Assembly (NCBI GenBank): GCA_030040695.1
Contig: JASHTE010000284.1
Coordinates: forward strand, 1-11,038
Direction: 5' to 3'
Length of the DNA: 11,038 bases
Source: Vulcanimicrobiota bacterium
GTDB taxonomy: Bacteria; Vulcanimicrobiota; Vulcanimicrobiia; Vulcanimicrobiales; Vulcanimicrobiaceae
Shown here: positions 1 through 6,287 of the stretch, piece after piece
Layout of the letters: each line of letters opens with the position of its first letter
How positions within the stretch are numbered: position 1 is the stretch's first letter
Notes under the pieces: generated by a model
Databases searched by the model: none
What the model saw: only the letters and a program-made list of their open reading frames with translations
Told to the model about the DNA's origin: nothing
Translations under genes and position numbers: made by a program

Positions 1-167
1 AGGAGCACGTCGTTCGGCCGAGGATGCTGCGATGCGTCATCGTCGACGCTTGGCCGCAGAAGCGCGAGGTCGGGCTCGGGTTCGCTGTTCGGCGGTAAAC
101 CCACTGGGCTTTGGGCCGAGATACTCGCCACCTCGTCGCTGAGCCCTCTGAAAAACGCGCGCTGCAG
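1..167 (-). pseudogene. Uma2 (DUF820) family PD-(D/E)XK protein, 5'-truncated remnant, runs off the left edge
   Basis: Reading the minus strand from base 167 gives 55 codons without a stop. They include QSPVGLPPNSEPEPD followed by LALLRPS and HPRPNDVLL. This is the middle of a Uma2-family protein: the conserved 'Q(N/S)PV.L...SEPEPD.ALLRPR' strand, whose Asp belongs to the PD-(D/E)XK nuclease fold, then the 'HP.P.DVLL' segment that normally leads into the 'IEVADTS' motif, which would lie outside the window. The expected first 50 or so residues (the 'YE.IDGE' part) are missing. The homology starts immediately after the TAG stop of the membrane protein gene, in the same frame. The only in-frame starts, GTG at 131 and GTG at 104, lie inside the conserved core, and neither other minus frame above 167 resembles the missing N-terminus. 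I therefore call it a broken gene. Uma2 proteins are abundant, often multicopy and of unclear function. The family call is fairly secure; pseudogene status is inferred. Confidence 0.72.
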
Positions 168-1904
168 CTACTCGGCCGGCAATCTGTAAACGTCGCCGAG
201 GCGCGCGGCGATGGCGTCGGGAAGTGCGCGAACGGCCTCGACGAGCGCAGCGAGCGTGTCTTCCTTTTTCGCCGAGAGAACGTCGAGTGCGGCACCGACG
301 CCGAGTGCGAGCTGCGCGATGCTCTCCGACTCGTCCGGCGCGTACGCCTCACCCGATCTCTTCGGGCCGAGCACGAGCGCGCCGACGAGCCTTCCTCGCG
401 CAACCATCGGATAGGCGAACTCGCCACGGAGCGCGCTCGCCGCCGCGTGCAAGTCGAGCACCTCGTGCCACGTACGCAGAGCCACGATTGCGGGATCGTT
501 CTCGCCCGCGATGCCGTAATGGCCCGCGCCGTCATCGAGCGCGATCGTAACGAACGAGGCGTCGGCGTGGGCCTCCAGTACCGCGCGCGTGCGCTCCAAG
601 AGCGTCGCCTCGTCGGTGATATACGCCGCCTCGCGTGCGAAGGCTCGGATCGCGCGCTGATCCTCGTGACGCTTTCGGAAGAGAACGTTGTCGAGGACGT
701 GTTCGACGCGTACGTGGATGAAACGCACCGAGAGCCCGAGCGCGAGTGCCAACGCAGCGCTCACGGCGATGTTCGCGGCTGGACCCGCCGCTCGCGCCCA
801 TTCCTGCACTGCCCATTCGACGAGCACGAAGGCACCCACGATGACGATCGAGACGACGGTGAAGACCGCGGCACGATTGACGACGAACGTGATGTCGAGG
901 AGCCTGCGGCTGAGCAATGCGTACGTGAGGCCGAGCGGCGCAACGAACGTCGCCGCATCGACGACGACGTGCCAGAGGCCGTAGTCGGGAGTTCGAGTGA
1001 CGAGCCACAGAATTCCACCGATGAGCATTACGACGTAGAGCGTGCCGAACGAGAGCGCGGCCCACGTGAGGCGCTGCCGCTCGGCTCCGCGCGTGGCGGC
1101 GAGCGCGGCGAGAACGCAGAGCAGCGGGGTGAGGAACGGCAGCATCGCGGTTGCAAGCGGCCAAAATGGTGACGACAGGGCTGCGTAGGGATCGAGATTG
1201 CCGGTCCACGTGCCTACCGCGACGACGCCCGCGGCAAGCATCCAAAGTGCCGCCGCTCCGTAGGCGCACGCTGCAAGCGTTTTACGCAGCGCCGAAGGCG
1301 GCTGCGCAAAGAGGAGAGCGTAGGTTGCGAGCATCGCTATGCTTGCTGCAAGGAATACAAAGCCGGCGATACCGAAAGCGAGGTCGAGCGCCGCCAGCGG
1401 GCTTACCCAATTCCCCGGCTCGAGGTCGATTCCGAGAACGAAGAGCGCGAGCATGAGCGCCAGCACGCGCGCCTGTGCGCTCGCAGGCGATCGCCACGTA
1501 AAGAGCAGTGCAAAGAGCAGGATCCACGCCATCGACGCGAAGACGACCCAATTGTCCCACGGGGGTATCGCCCGCCGATCGTTGACGAGCGTGACCGAGC
1601 GCTGCGCGTGGTCGCGAGTTACGTGGAGCGTAACTCGCGTACCGTATGGGATGACGTGCACCCAGACGTACCGTTGCGCCGGCGTCATTGCGCGAGCATC
1701 GACGAGATCGCCTGGCCGCAGCACGGCAGCGTTGCTGTTCGGTTCCACCGAGAGGACGCGCTCAACGAACGGCGTCTTCGTGGGGCCAAAGCGGGCGCCA
1801 AGATCCGTATTCTCGACGAGCATGATGCGCAGGTCGAGTATCAGCGTGAGCGCGGCGAGCGCGCATGTTGCAAAGAGCAGCCGCTGCCACGCACGGTCGC
1901 TCAC
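168..1904 (-). CDS. Multi-pass membrane protein with extracytoplasmic PDZ-like domain and C-terminal GAF-like domain
   Basis: A 578-residue protein of unknown function built like a membrane sensor. Helix 1 spans about 8-29. A PDZ-like domain follows at about 40-110 (carboxylate-loop region near 44-55, then 'AAVLRPGDLV' at 59-68 and a 'VTLHV' strand). Hydrophobic segments then lie near 119-137, 146-162, 172-200, 208-232, 247-270, 280-302, 312-331, 344-365 and 375-395. A cytoplasmic linker contains 'LFRKRHEDQRAIRAFAREAA' (408-427), and a GAF-like domain covers about 425-545. No histidine kinase, cyclase or HTH domain follows, so any output must go through a partner or through the GAF domain itself. 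The start is GTG at 1904: it overlaps the upstream aminotransferase stop as GTGA and has GAGG 7 bases upstream. A longer frame exists upstream, but it lies inside the aminotransferase gene. The overlap implies one operon and translational coupling. Topology is judged by eye. Confidence 0.85.
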   Translation of the reverse strand: MSDRAWQRLLFATCALAALTLILDLRIMLVENTDLGARFGPTKTPFVERVLSVEPNSNAAVLRPGDLVDARAMTPAQRYVWVHVIPYGTRVTLHVTRDHAQRSVTLVNDRRAIPPWDNWVVFASMAWILLFALLFTWRSPASAQARVLALMLALFVLGIDLEPGNWVSPLAALDLAFGIAGFVFLAASIAMLATYALLFAQPPSALRKTLAACAYGAAALWMLAAGVVAVGTWTGNLDPYAALSSPFWPLATAMLPFLTPLLCVLAALAATRGAERQRLTWAALSFGTLYVVMLIGGILWLVTRTPDYGLWHVVVDAATFVAPLGLTYALLSRRLLDITFVVNRAAVFTVVSIVIVGAFVLVEWAVQEWARAAGPAANIAVSAALALALGLSVRFIHVRVEHVLDNVLFRKRHEDQRAIRAFAREAAYITDEATLLERTRAVLEAHADASFVTIALDDGAGHYGIAGENDPAIVALRTWHEVLDLHAAASALRGEFAYPMVARGRLVGALVLGPKRSGEAYAPDESESIAQLALGVGAALDVLSAKKEDTLAALVEAVRALPDAIAARLGDVYRLPAE

Positions 1905-3175
1905 CCGATCGCCTCGGCAGCGGCGGCGAGCGTCTCGTCCACGTCCTCCGCCGTGTGCGCCGTCGAGAGGAACATCACCTCGTTCACCGACGGCGGCAAC
2001 AGTATGCCGCGCTCGCGCATGGCGCGGTAGTACGCCGCGTAGTTTGCTTTGTCTGCCGCGCGCGCGTCGTCGTAGTTGCGATTCGGCGGCCCGGCACGAA
2101 ACGCGAAATCGACGACGGACTCGTCGTGCACGACGGCGTAAGGCAAGCCGCGCTGGGCCAGGATCGAACGGAAGCCGTCGGCAAGACGCAGGGCTAGCGA
2201 CGACATCTGCACGTAGCATTCAGGCTGCGCTTCGAGCAGATCCAGCACGCGGTGGGCCATCGAAACGCCGAACGGATTACCCGCGTGCGTTCCGCCCGTG
2301 AAAACGGGACCATCCGGCGCGAGCATCGCCATCACTTCGGCGCGCCCGCCGAACGCGGCGATCGGAGCGCCACCGCCCATGATCTTCCCAATCGACGTCA
2401 CGTCGGGCGTGACGCCCTCGCGTCCTTGCGCACCGCGCAGGCCGAGGCGCGGCCATGTAATCACTTCGTCGAAGATCAGAAGCGCCCCTGAACGATCGCA
2501 GCGCTCCCGTAATCCTTCGAGAAATCCGGGCATGGGCCGCACCCATCCCATATTGCCGCATACCGGCTCGACGAGCACCGCCGCGAGCGCACCCTCACGT
2601 CCACGGAGCAGCGCGTCGACGGAATCGAGATCGTTGTAGCGCGCGATTGTCACGTCGCGCGCGACGCCCTGCGGAATTCCGCTACGCTGCGCGTCGGAGG
2701 TCTGCGCCGAGGCGCCTGCGTCGAGCAGTGCAAGGTCGAAGTGCCCGTGATAATTTCCGGCAAACTTCAAGACGAGATCGCGTTGCGTGAAGGCGCGCGC
2801 GACGCGCACCGCGCTCATCACCGCCTCGCTTCCGGTCGTGACGAAGCGTAGGCGCTCCATCGACGGCAGCGAGCCACGGATGCGCTCCGCCAACCGCACC
2901 TCCTCGGGGTATGTCGCGCCCCAAACAAGGCCGCCGCGCGCGAGCTCGTCGAGCTTGCTCACGAGTGCAGGATGCGTGTGGCCGAAGAGCAGCGGCCCGT
3001 AGCCCATCACGTAGTCGATGTAACGGCGACCCATCTCGTCGAAGGCATATGCGCCCTGCGCCGATGACTGCACGAACATCGGCTCGCCGATCGACCACCC
3101 CGAGCGGACCGGCGAGTCGCAGCCGCCCGCGAGCACGCCGCAGGCGCGCTCCGCGGTATTGGCGAGAGTACGCAT
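1901..3175 (-). CDS. hemL: Glutamate-1-semialdehyde 2,1-aminomutase (HemL) family, PLP-dependent, somewhat divergent
   Basis: A 424-residue class III (fold type I) PLP aminotransferase, full length for HemL, which converts glutamate-1-semialdehyde to 5-aminolevulinate in the C5 haem pathway. Landmarks: 'GGCDSPVRSG' (17-26, usually GG.NSPVRA), 'TTGSEAVM' (113-120), 'NYHGHFD' (141-147), 'EPVCGNMG' (203-210), 'LIFDEV' (233-238) with the PLP-contacting Asp236, 'IGKIMGGGAPIAAFGG' (262-277) with Lys264 as the probable Schiff-base lysine, and a Glu399 near the C-terminus. Several signatures deviate: 'DEVITWPR' where HemL normally has 'DEVMTGFR', 'GGTHAGNP' for '.AGTLSGNP', and a gating loop (about 153-171) lacking the usual 'T.G.P.SPGVP' pattern. 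It could be the organism's HemL or a paralogue with another substrate. The start at 3175 matches the family N-terminus. ATG 3196 and TTG 3235 are also in frame, and no strong SD separates them. It is divergent from mrp with a 59-base gap. Confidence 0.82.
   Translation of the reverse strand: MRTLANTAERACGVLAGGCDSPVRSGWSIGEPMFVQSSAQGAYAFDEMGRRYIDYVMGYGPLLFGHTHPALVSKLDELARGGLVWGATYPEEVRLAERIRGSLPSMERLRFVTTGSEAVMSAVRVARAFTQRDLVLKFAGNYHGHFDLALLDAGASAQTSDAQRSGIPQGVARDVTIARYNDLDSVDALLRGREGALAAVLVEPVCGNMGWVRPMPGFLEGLRERCDRSGALLIFDEVITWPRLGLRGAQGREGVTPDVTSIGKIMGGGAPIAAFGGRAEVMAMLAPDGPVFTGGTHAGNPFGVSMAHRVLDLLEAQPECYVQMSSLALRLADGFRSILAQRGLPYAVVHDESVVDFAFRAGPPNRNYDDARAADKANYAAYYRAMRERGILLPPSVNEVMFLSTAHTAEDVDETLAAAAEAIG
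1912..1915 (-). promoter_or_regulatory. Ribosome binding site GAGG for the GTG start at 1904
   Basis: GAGG sits 7 bases before the GTG at 1904, inside the last codons of the upstream aminotransferase gene. Together with the GTGA stop/start overlap it decides the start of the membrane protein over the longer upstream open frame. Confidence 0.6.
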
Positions 3176-3234
3176 CGGCTGCGATTTCGGTCGCATACGG
3201 GGCCGCGCCTTTGGGGTTACGAAGTGGTACGGCA

Positions 3235-4326
3235 ATGCCGACCGCTCAAATCGAGATCGCCCCGCAGACGAACATCAAGGAACTCGTCAAGCTGCTGCCC
3301 GTCGCTACCGACGTGCTCAAGCAGTTCGGCCTCGGCTGCCCCGGCTGCGGTGTGAGCGGTTACGAGACGATCGAACAGGGAGCGCGTTCTCACGGTTTGC
3401 GCGTCGAGCCGATTCTCACCGCTCTCCTCGTTGCCCAGCAATCAGGAAAGGTCCCAGCGATCGCGGAGGCTGATCGCATGCCGCAGCGGCGCGCGCCTGG
3501 CGCTTTCACCGGACGCGCGAATATCGCGCACATCGTTCCGGTGATGTCGGGAAAGGGCGGCGTCGGTAAGTCGCTCGTTACTGCGCTCATCGCGCTCGGG
3601 CTCCGCCGTAAGCACCTGCAGGTCGGGATTCTCGACGCCGACATCACGGGACCGTCGATTCCGAAGATTTTCGGTTTGCGGACGCCGATGCGTATCGAAC
3701 CCGATCCGCACCGCACGAACGCACAGGGGCAGCCCCAGCCGCTGATGACGCCGGTGCTCTCACGCAGTGCCATCGAGATCGTCAGTGCGAACTTGCTCAC
3801 CGAACAGGAAGACACGGCCATGGTGTGGCGCGGGCCGATTCTTTCCGGCGTGATTCGGCAGTTCTACGAGCAGGCGACGTGGAGCGCTCTCGACTTTCTC
3901 CTCGTCGATCTTCCTCCGGGCACGTCGGACGCGCCGCTGACGATCTTACAATCGCTCGACGTTGACGGCGCCGTGCTCGTAACGATGCCGCAGGCGCTCG
4001 CGACGATGATCGTGCGCAAGTGCGCGAATCTCATTCACCAGTTGAAACGCCCGATTCTCGGCGTCGTCGAAAACATGTCGTACTTCATCGCTCCCGACAC
4101 CGGGACGCGTTATGAGATCTTCGGCCCTTCGTACGCCGAAGAGGTCGCGACCCTCGCACAGGCGCCCGTCCTCGCCCGCATACCGATCGATCCGCGAAAA
4201 GCCGCACTTGCAGACGAAGGGGCCGTCGAAGAGATCGACGACCCCGTTTGCGACACACTCGCGAGCGCGCTTCTCGAAGCGGTTTCAGCCCACCCGAAAC
4301 CGCCCGAGACGATCTCGCTCATTTAA
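3235..4326 (+). CDS. Mrp/ApbC-type Fe-S carrier P-loop ATPase with N-terminal DUF1858 domain
   Basis: A 363-residue protein of the Mrp/NBP35/ApbC family, cytosolic scaffolds that bind a [4Fe-4S] cluster and deliver it to apo-enzymes using ATP. Residues about 8-70 form a DUF1858-like domain with 'LGCPGCG' (Cys35, Cys38); this family is seen in redox-disulfide and hybrid-cluster contexts. The ATPase part has the deviant Walker A 'SGKGGVGKS' (105-113), 'DADITGPSIPKIFG' (134-147), 'LLVDLPPGTSDAPLT' (222-236) and 'ENMSYF' (279-284). The usual C-terminal cluster ligands, a CXXC right after 'ENMS.F', are absent: the sequence is 'IAPDTG' (285-290). The N-terminal CXXC might replace it, which is inference. 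Other cysteines (263, 339) are isolated. The start is ATG 3235, preceded by only a weak GAAGTGG. The frame stays open upstream to 2911 but overlaps hemL. The gene is convergent with the small exported protein, 28 bases away, with no clear terminator. Confidence 0.9.
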   Translation: MPTAQIEIAPQTNIKELVKLLPVATDVLKQFGLGCPGCGVSGYETIEQGARSHGLRVEPILTALLVAQQSGKVPAIAEADRMPQRRAPGAFTGRANIAHIVPVMSGKGGVGKSLVTALIALGLRRKHLQVGILDADITGPSIPKIFGLRTPMRIEPDPHRTNAQGQPQPLMTPVLSRSAIEIVSANLLTEQEDTAMVWRGPILSGVIRQFYEQATWSALDFLLVDLPPGTSDAPLTILQSLDVDGAVLVTMPQALATMIVRKCANLIHQLKRPILGVVENMSYFIAPDTGTRYEIFGPSYAEEVATLAQAPVLARIPIDPRKAALADEGAVEEIDDPVCDTLASALLEAVSAHPKPPETISLI

Positions 4327-4354
4327 TGGAAGCTCTGATGTAGTTCGTGTCTTC

Positions 4355-4654
4355 CTAGCAGCAGTGGTGCGTGTGCCCCTGAGCGTCGCGCCATGTGCGC
4401 TGGCTCTGCGGCGTGTTCTGCCAGTGATGCGAGTTGTAATAGCTCGCCGCGCCCGCGCTCACATAGTGGATGTGACCGGCGCTGTCGCGCCAATACGGAC
4501 GATGGTGGCTATCGTAATAGATCGCCCCGATGATCAAGGCTGCGGCGGCCGCGTAGGCGGCGGCGCTTTGGGCGCGTACCACCTGCGGCATCGATGTGAT
4601 GATAAGCGACGGCAAGAGCGCTGCGAGAATGAGGCGACCCAGTGCTTTCTTCAT
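4355..4654 (-). CDS. Small exported His-rich protein with duplicated YY(D/N)SHH...WRD..GH.H module
   Basis: A 99-residue protein I do not recognise by name. The N-terminus is a Sec signal peptide: MKK, a hydrophobic stretch at 9-20, and a plausible cleavage after 'VRA' (26-28). A second Ala-rich hydrophobic stretch (32-45) could keep it membrane-attached. The mature part holds two related copies. Copy 1 is 'YYDSHH' (46-51), WRD (55-57), GHIH (60-63). Copy 2 is 'YYNSHH' (72-77), WRD (88-90), GHTH (93-96). It ends in His-Cys-Cys. Clustered His with terminal Cys suggests metal binding at the cell surface or in the periplasm, but nothing here proves it. The start at ATG 4654 is chosen because AGGAG lies 9 bases upstream; ATG 4660 and TTG 4663 are too close to that SD. 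It follows the amidohydrolase on the same strand after a 100-base gap with repeats and a stem-loop. Confidence 0.75.
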   Translation of the reverse strand: MKKALGRLILAALLPSLIITSMPQVVRAQSAAAYAAAAALIIGAIYYDSHHRPYWRDSAGHIHYVSAGAASYYNSHHWQNTPQSQRTWRDAQGHTHHCC

Positions 4655-4663
4655 GAACATCAA

Positions 4664-4668
4664 CTCCT
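4664..4668 (-). promoter_or_regulatory. Ribosome binding site AGGAG for the small exported protein
   Basis: AGGAG lies 9 bases before ATG 4654. The alternative starts at 4660 and 4663 would be 3 bases or fewer away, so this site decides the start. Confidence 0.7.
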
Positions 4669-4669
4669 A

Positions 4670-4695
4670 TAAAGAGAGCAGGTAAAGAGAGCAGG
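4670..4695 (-). repeat. Perfect 13-bp tandem direct repeat in the leader of the small exported protein gene
   Basis: TAAAGAGAGCAGG (plus strand) occurs at 4670-4682 and again at 4683-4695 with no spacer. On the minus strand the two pyrimidine-rich copies lie just upstream of the AGGAG site of the small exported protein. It may be a simple slippage duplication or a repeated regulatory element in the 5' untranslated region. Confidence 0.85.
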
Positions 4696-4711
4696 AATGC
4701 GAGCACTCCTG
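4692..4711 (-). other. Stem-loop (8-bp stem, tetraloop) between amidohydrolase and small exported protein genes
   Basis: The minus strand reads CAGGAGTG CTCG CATTCCTG, which can fold as an 8-bp stem (one G-U pair) with a 4-base loop. The downstream sequence is pyrimidine-rich (CTCTCTTTACC) but not a clean U-tract. It might be a weak terminator for the amidohydrolase or a structured leader for the downstream small gene. It overlaps the end of the 13-bp tandem repeat by 4 bases. Confidence 0.45.
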
Positions 4712-4754
4712 ATCTACCCGTTGCTCTGAAAAATCCAACATCCTCCGTGCCCGC

Positions 4755-6260
4755 TCAACGGCACTCGAAGACGATGCGACCCGCCTTCCACGTTTGCAGA
4801 ACACCACACGAGCGGAAGCTTCCTTGCTCGAGCGGGTCGCGGTCGAGCACGACGAGATCCGCGACGAGACCGGGTGCGAGATTGCCCGTCTCTTTCTCCG
4901 CATACGCCAAGCGCGCTGGGTTAACGGTATAGGCAGTGAGTGCTTCATCGACTGTGAGACGCTGCGACGCTTCGTGGTGCGCGATCGCGGCCTGCATTCC
5001 CGCGAGCGGATCGAGCGGGCAAACCGGCGAGTCGTCGCCACCGCAGAGCACGATGCCCGCGCGCGCGATGCTCGCGAGCGGGTTCATCGCGCGCATTCGC
5101 TCGGTCCCGAGACGCCGCTCGTACATACCGCCGCTTCCTCCCCATTGCGCGTCGAAGAGCGGCTGCATCGAAAGATAGATTCCCATACGCGCGCATGCGT
5201 CGACGTGCGCCGGGCTCGCGCATTCGAAGTGCTCGATAAAGTGACGCGTCGCTCGCGGCGACGGGCGACCGTTCAGCACGCGCTCCCATGTGCTGACGCA
5301 CTGCCCGATTGCCGCGTCGCCGATTGCGTGAACACCCGCCGCTATCCCGCACCGCTCCGCCTCGCTGAAAAACGCGTAGAGATCGGCATCGCGGAGGCGC
5401 AGGCTTCCGCGCGATGCATCGTCGGCATACGGCCGCCCGAGCGCAGCGGTTCGGCTTCCGAGCGAACCGTCGAGCATCACGTCGCCGCCAATGTAGGGTA
5501 GGCCGAGCTCCTCCGCGAGCGCGGGTTCGGGCTCGCAAATCTTGGGATATATGCGCGCCGGAAGCGCCCGCAGTGCGTCGATTTCGTGCGCGTACTGTTC
5601 GCGTTCGAAGCCGTAGAGCTGCGCGTGGAGATGCAAGGCGCCGCGCGAGAGCGCGAGTGCGACGGCTGCGCGCTCCGCCTCCCGCCGCTGCGCGAGCGGC
5701 ATCGCCTCGAGGAAGCGCCCTTGCGCGGTCCAGTTGGCAGCGAGTCTCAGGCGTCCGGTCGGAGCGCCTCGCGCATCGAGCTCGATTCCCTCGAGGTTCG
5801 CGGGCAAGGCGAGCCACTCGAGTGCCGCGCGGTTGACGACGCACGAATGCCCATCGATGCGCGTGAGCATTGCGCGTCTGCCGGCGTGAAAGCGCTCGAG
5901 CGGCCGTGCGTCGGCGGTTCGGCCGTCGCTCCAGAGCGCGTCGTCGTATTGTCCGGCAAGCACGACGCCGCCATCGTTCGGAATGCGGGAAACCGCATCG
6001 AAAAAGGCCTCATAGCTCGTCGCGCCGCTCAAGTCGCGCACGCCGAGAAAGTATCCGGTGTCGGTGAGATGGACGTGCGCATCGGCGAAAGCGGGTAGAA
6101 CGGTTGCGCCCGCCATATCGATCCGCTCGACGCCGACGCCGGCGTCCTTCGGATCGAGCGATGCGATACGGCCGTCGGCGATTATGATCCCGCCATGACG
6201 GACGAAGCGGTGCTGTTTTGCATCGAAGCGGTAAACGCGAGCATTCTCGAGAAGGCGCAT
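4755..6260 (-). CDS. YtcJ-like metal-dependent amidohydrolase (amidohydrolase family 3)
   Basis: A 501-residue cytosolic hydrolase of the amidohydrolase superfamily, YtcJ/N-substituted formamide deformylase-like branch, near the usual length (about 530). The N- and C-terminal beta-sandwich pieces ('GGIIIADGRI' 23-32; 'GLVADLVVLDRDP' 464-476) flank a TIM barrel. Metal-site and family landmarks: 'DAHVHL' (60-65, the HxH pair), 'DGHSCVVN' (136-143), 'YPKICEP' (238-244), 'MLDGSLGSRTAAL' (262-274), 'GVHAIGDAAI' (309-318), 'IEHFE' (342-346) and 'GGDDSP' (407-412). No signal peptide. Substrates in this branch are poorly predicted by sequence, so none is given. The start at ATG 6260 has AAAGG 8 bases upstream. 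It diverges from the M48 protease with only 27 bases between start codons, so promoters must reach into coding sequence. It is followed by the small exported protein on the same strand. Confidence 0.9.
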   Translation of the reverse strand: MRLLENARVYRFDAKQHRFVRHGGIIIADGRIASLDPKDAGVGVERIDMAGATVLPAFADAHVHLTDTGYFLGVRDLSGATSYEAFFDAVSRIPNDGGVVLAGQYDDALWSDGRTADARPLERFHAGRRAMLTRIDGHSCVVNRAALEWLALPANLEGIELDARGAPTGRLRLAANWTAQGRFLEAMPLAQRREAERAAVALALSRGALHLHAQLYGFEREQYAHEIDALRALPARIYPKICEPEPALAEELGLPYIGGDVMLDGSLGSRTAALGRPYADDASRGSLRLRDADLYAFFSEAERCGIAAGVHAIGDAAIGQCVSTWERVLNGRPSPRATRHFIEHFECASPAHVDACARMGIYLSMQPLFDAQWGGSGGMYERRLGTERMRAMNPLASIARAGIVLCGGDDSPVCPLDPLAGMQAAIAHHEASQRLTVDEALTAYTVNPARLAYAEKETGNLAPGLVADLVVLDRDPLEQGSFRSCGVLQTWKAGRIVFECR

Positions 6261-6268
6261 CTATGGAA

Positions 6269-6273
6269 CCTTT
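6269..6273 (-). promoter_or_regulatory. Ribosome binding site AAAGG for the amidohydrolase
   Basis: AAAGG is 8 bases before ATG 6260, within the 27-base gap shared with the divergent protease gene. It supports the assigned start. Confidence 0.55.
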
Positions 6274-6287
6274 AGTGCGAGAGTACC

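Noticed and set aside
111..1172. Long plus-strand open frame (353 codons) opposite the membrane protein
   Set aside because: Charged, Arg/Glu-rich low-complexity translation with no recognisable motif, lying fully antisense to a clear multi-helix protein; typical of GC-rich shadow frames.
1905..2219. Extended N-terminus of the membrane protein
   Set aside because: It would lie inside the aminotransferase gene and has Arg-rich shadow composition. The GTG at 1904 with SD and GTGA overlap fits better, just before helix 1.
3176..3234. Shared operator or promoter between hemL and mrp
   Set aside because: I looked for palindromes and -35/-10 pairs in this 59-base gap and found nothing convincing.
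2911..3234. Extended N-terminus of the Mrp protein (frame open upstream to 2911)
   Set aside because: The extra residues are Arg/Ala/Ser-rich and antisense to conserved HemL sequence; the DUF1858 domain begins right after ATG 3235.
4328..4354. GGAAG...CTTCC inverted repeat between the mrp and small exported protein stops, as a bidirectional terminator
   Set aside because: Only a 5-6 bp stem with a loop of about 18 bases and no T-tract on either side; too weak to call.
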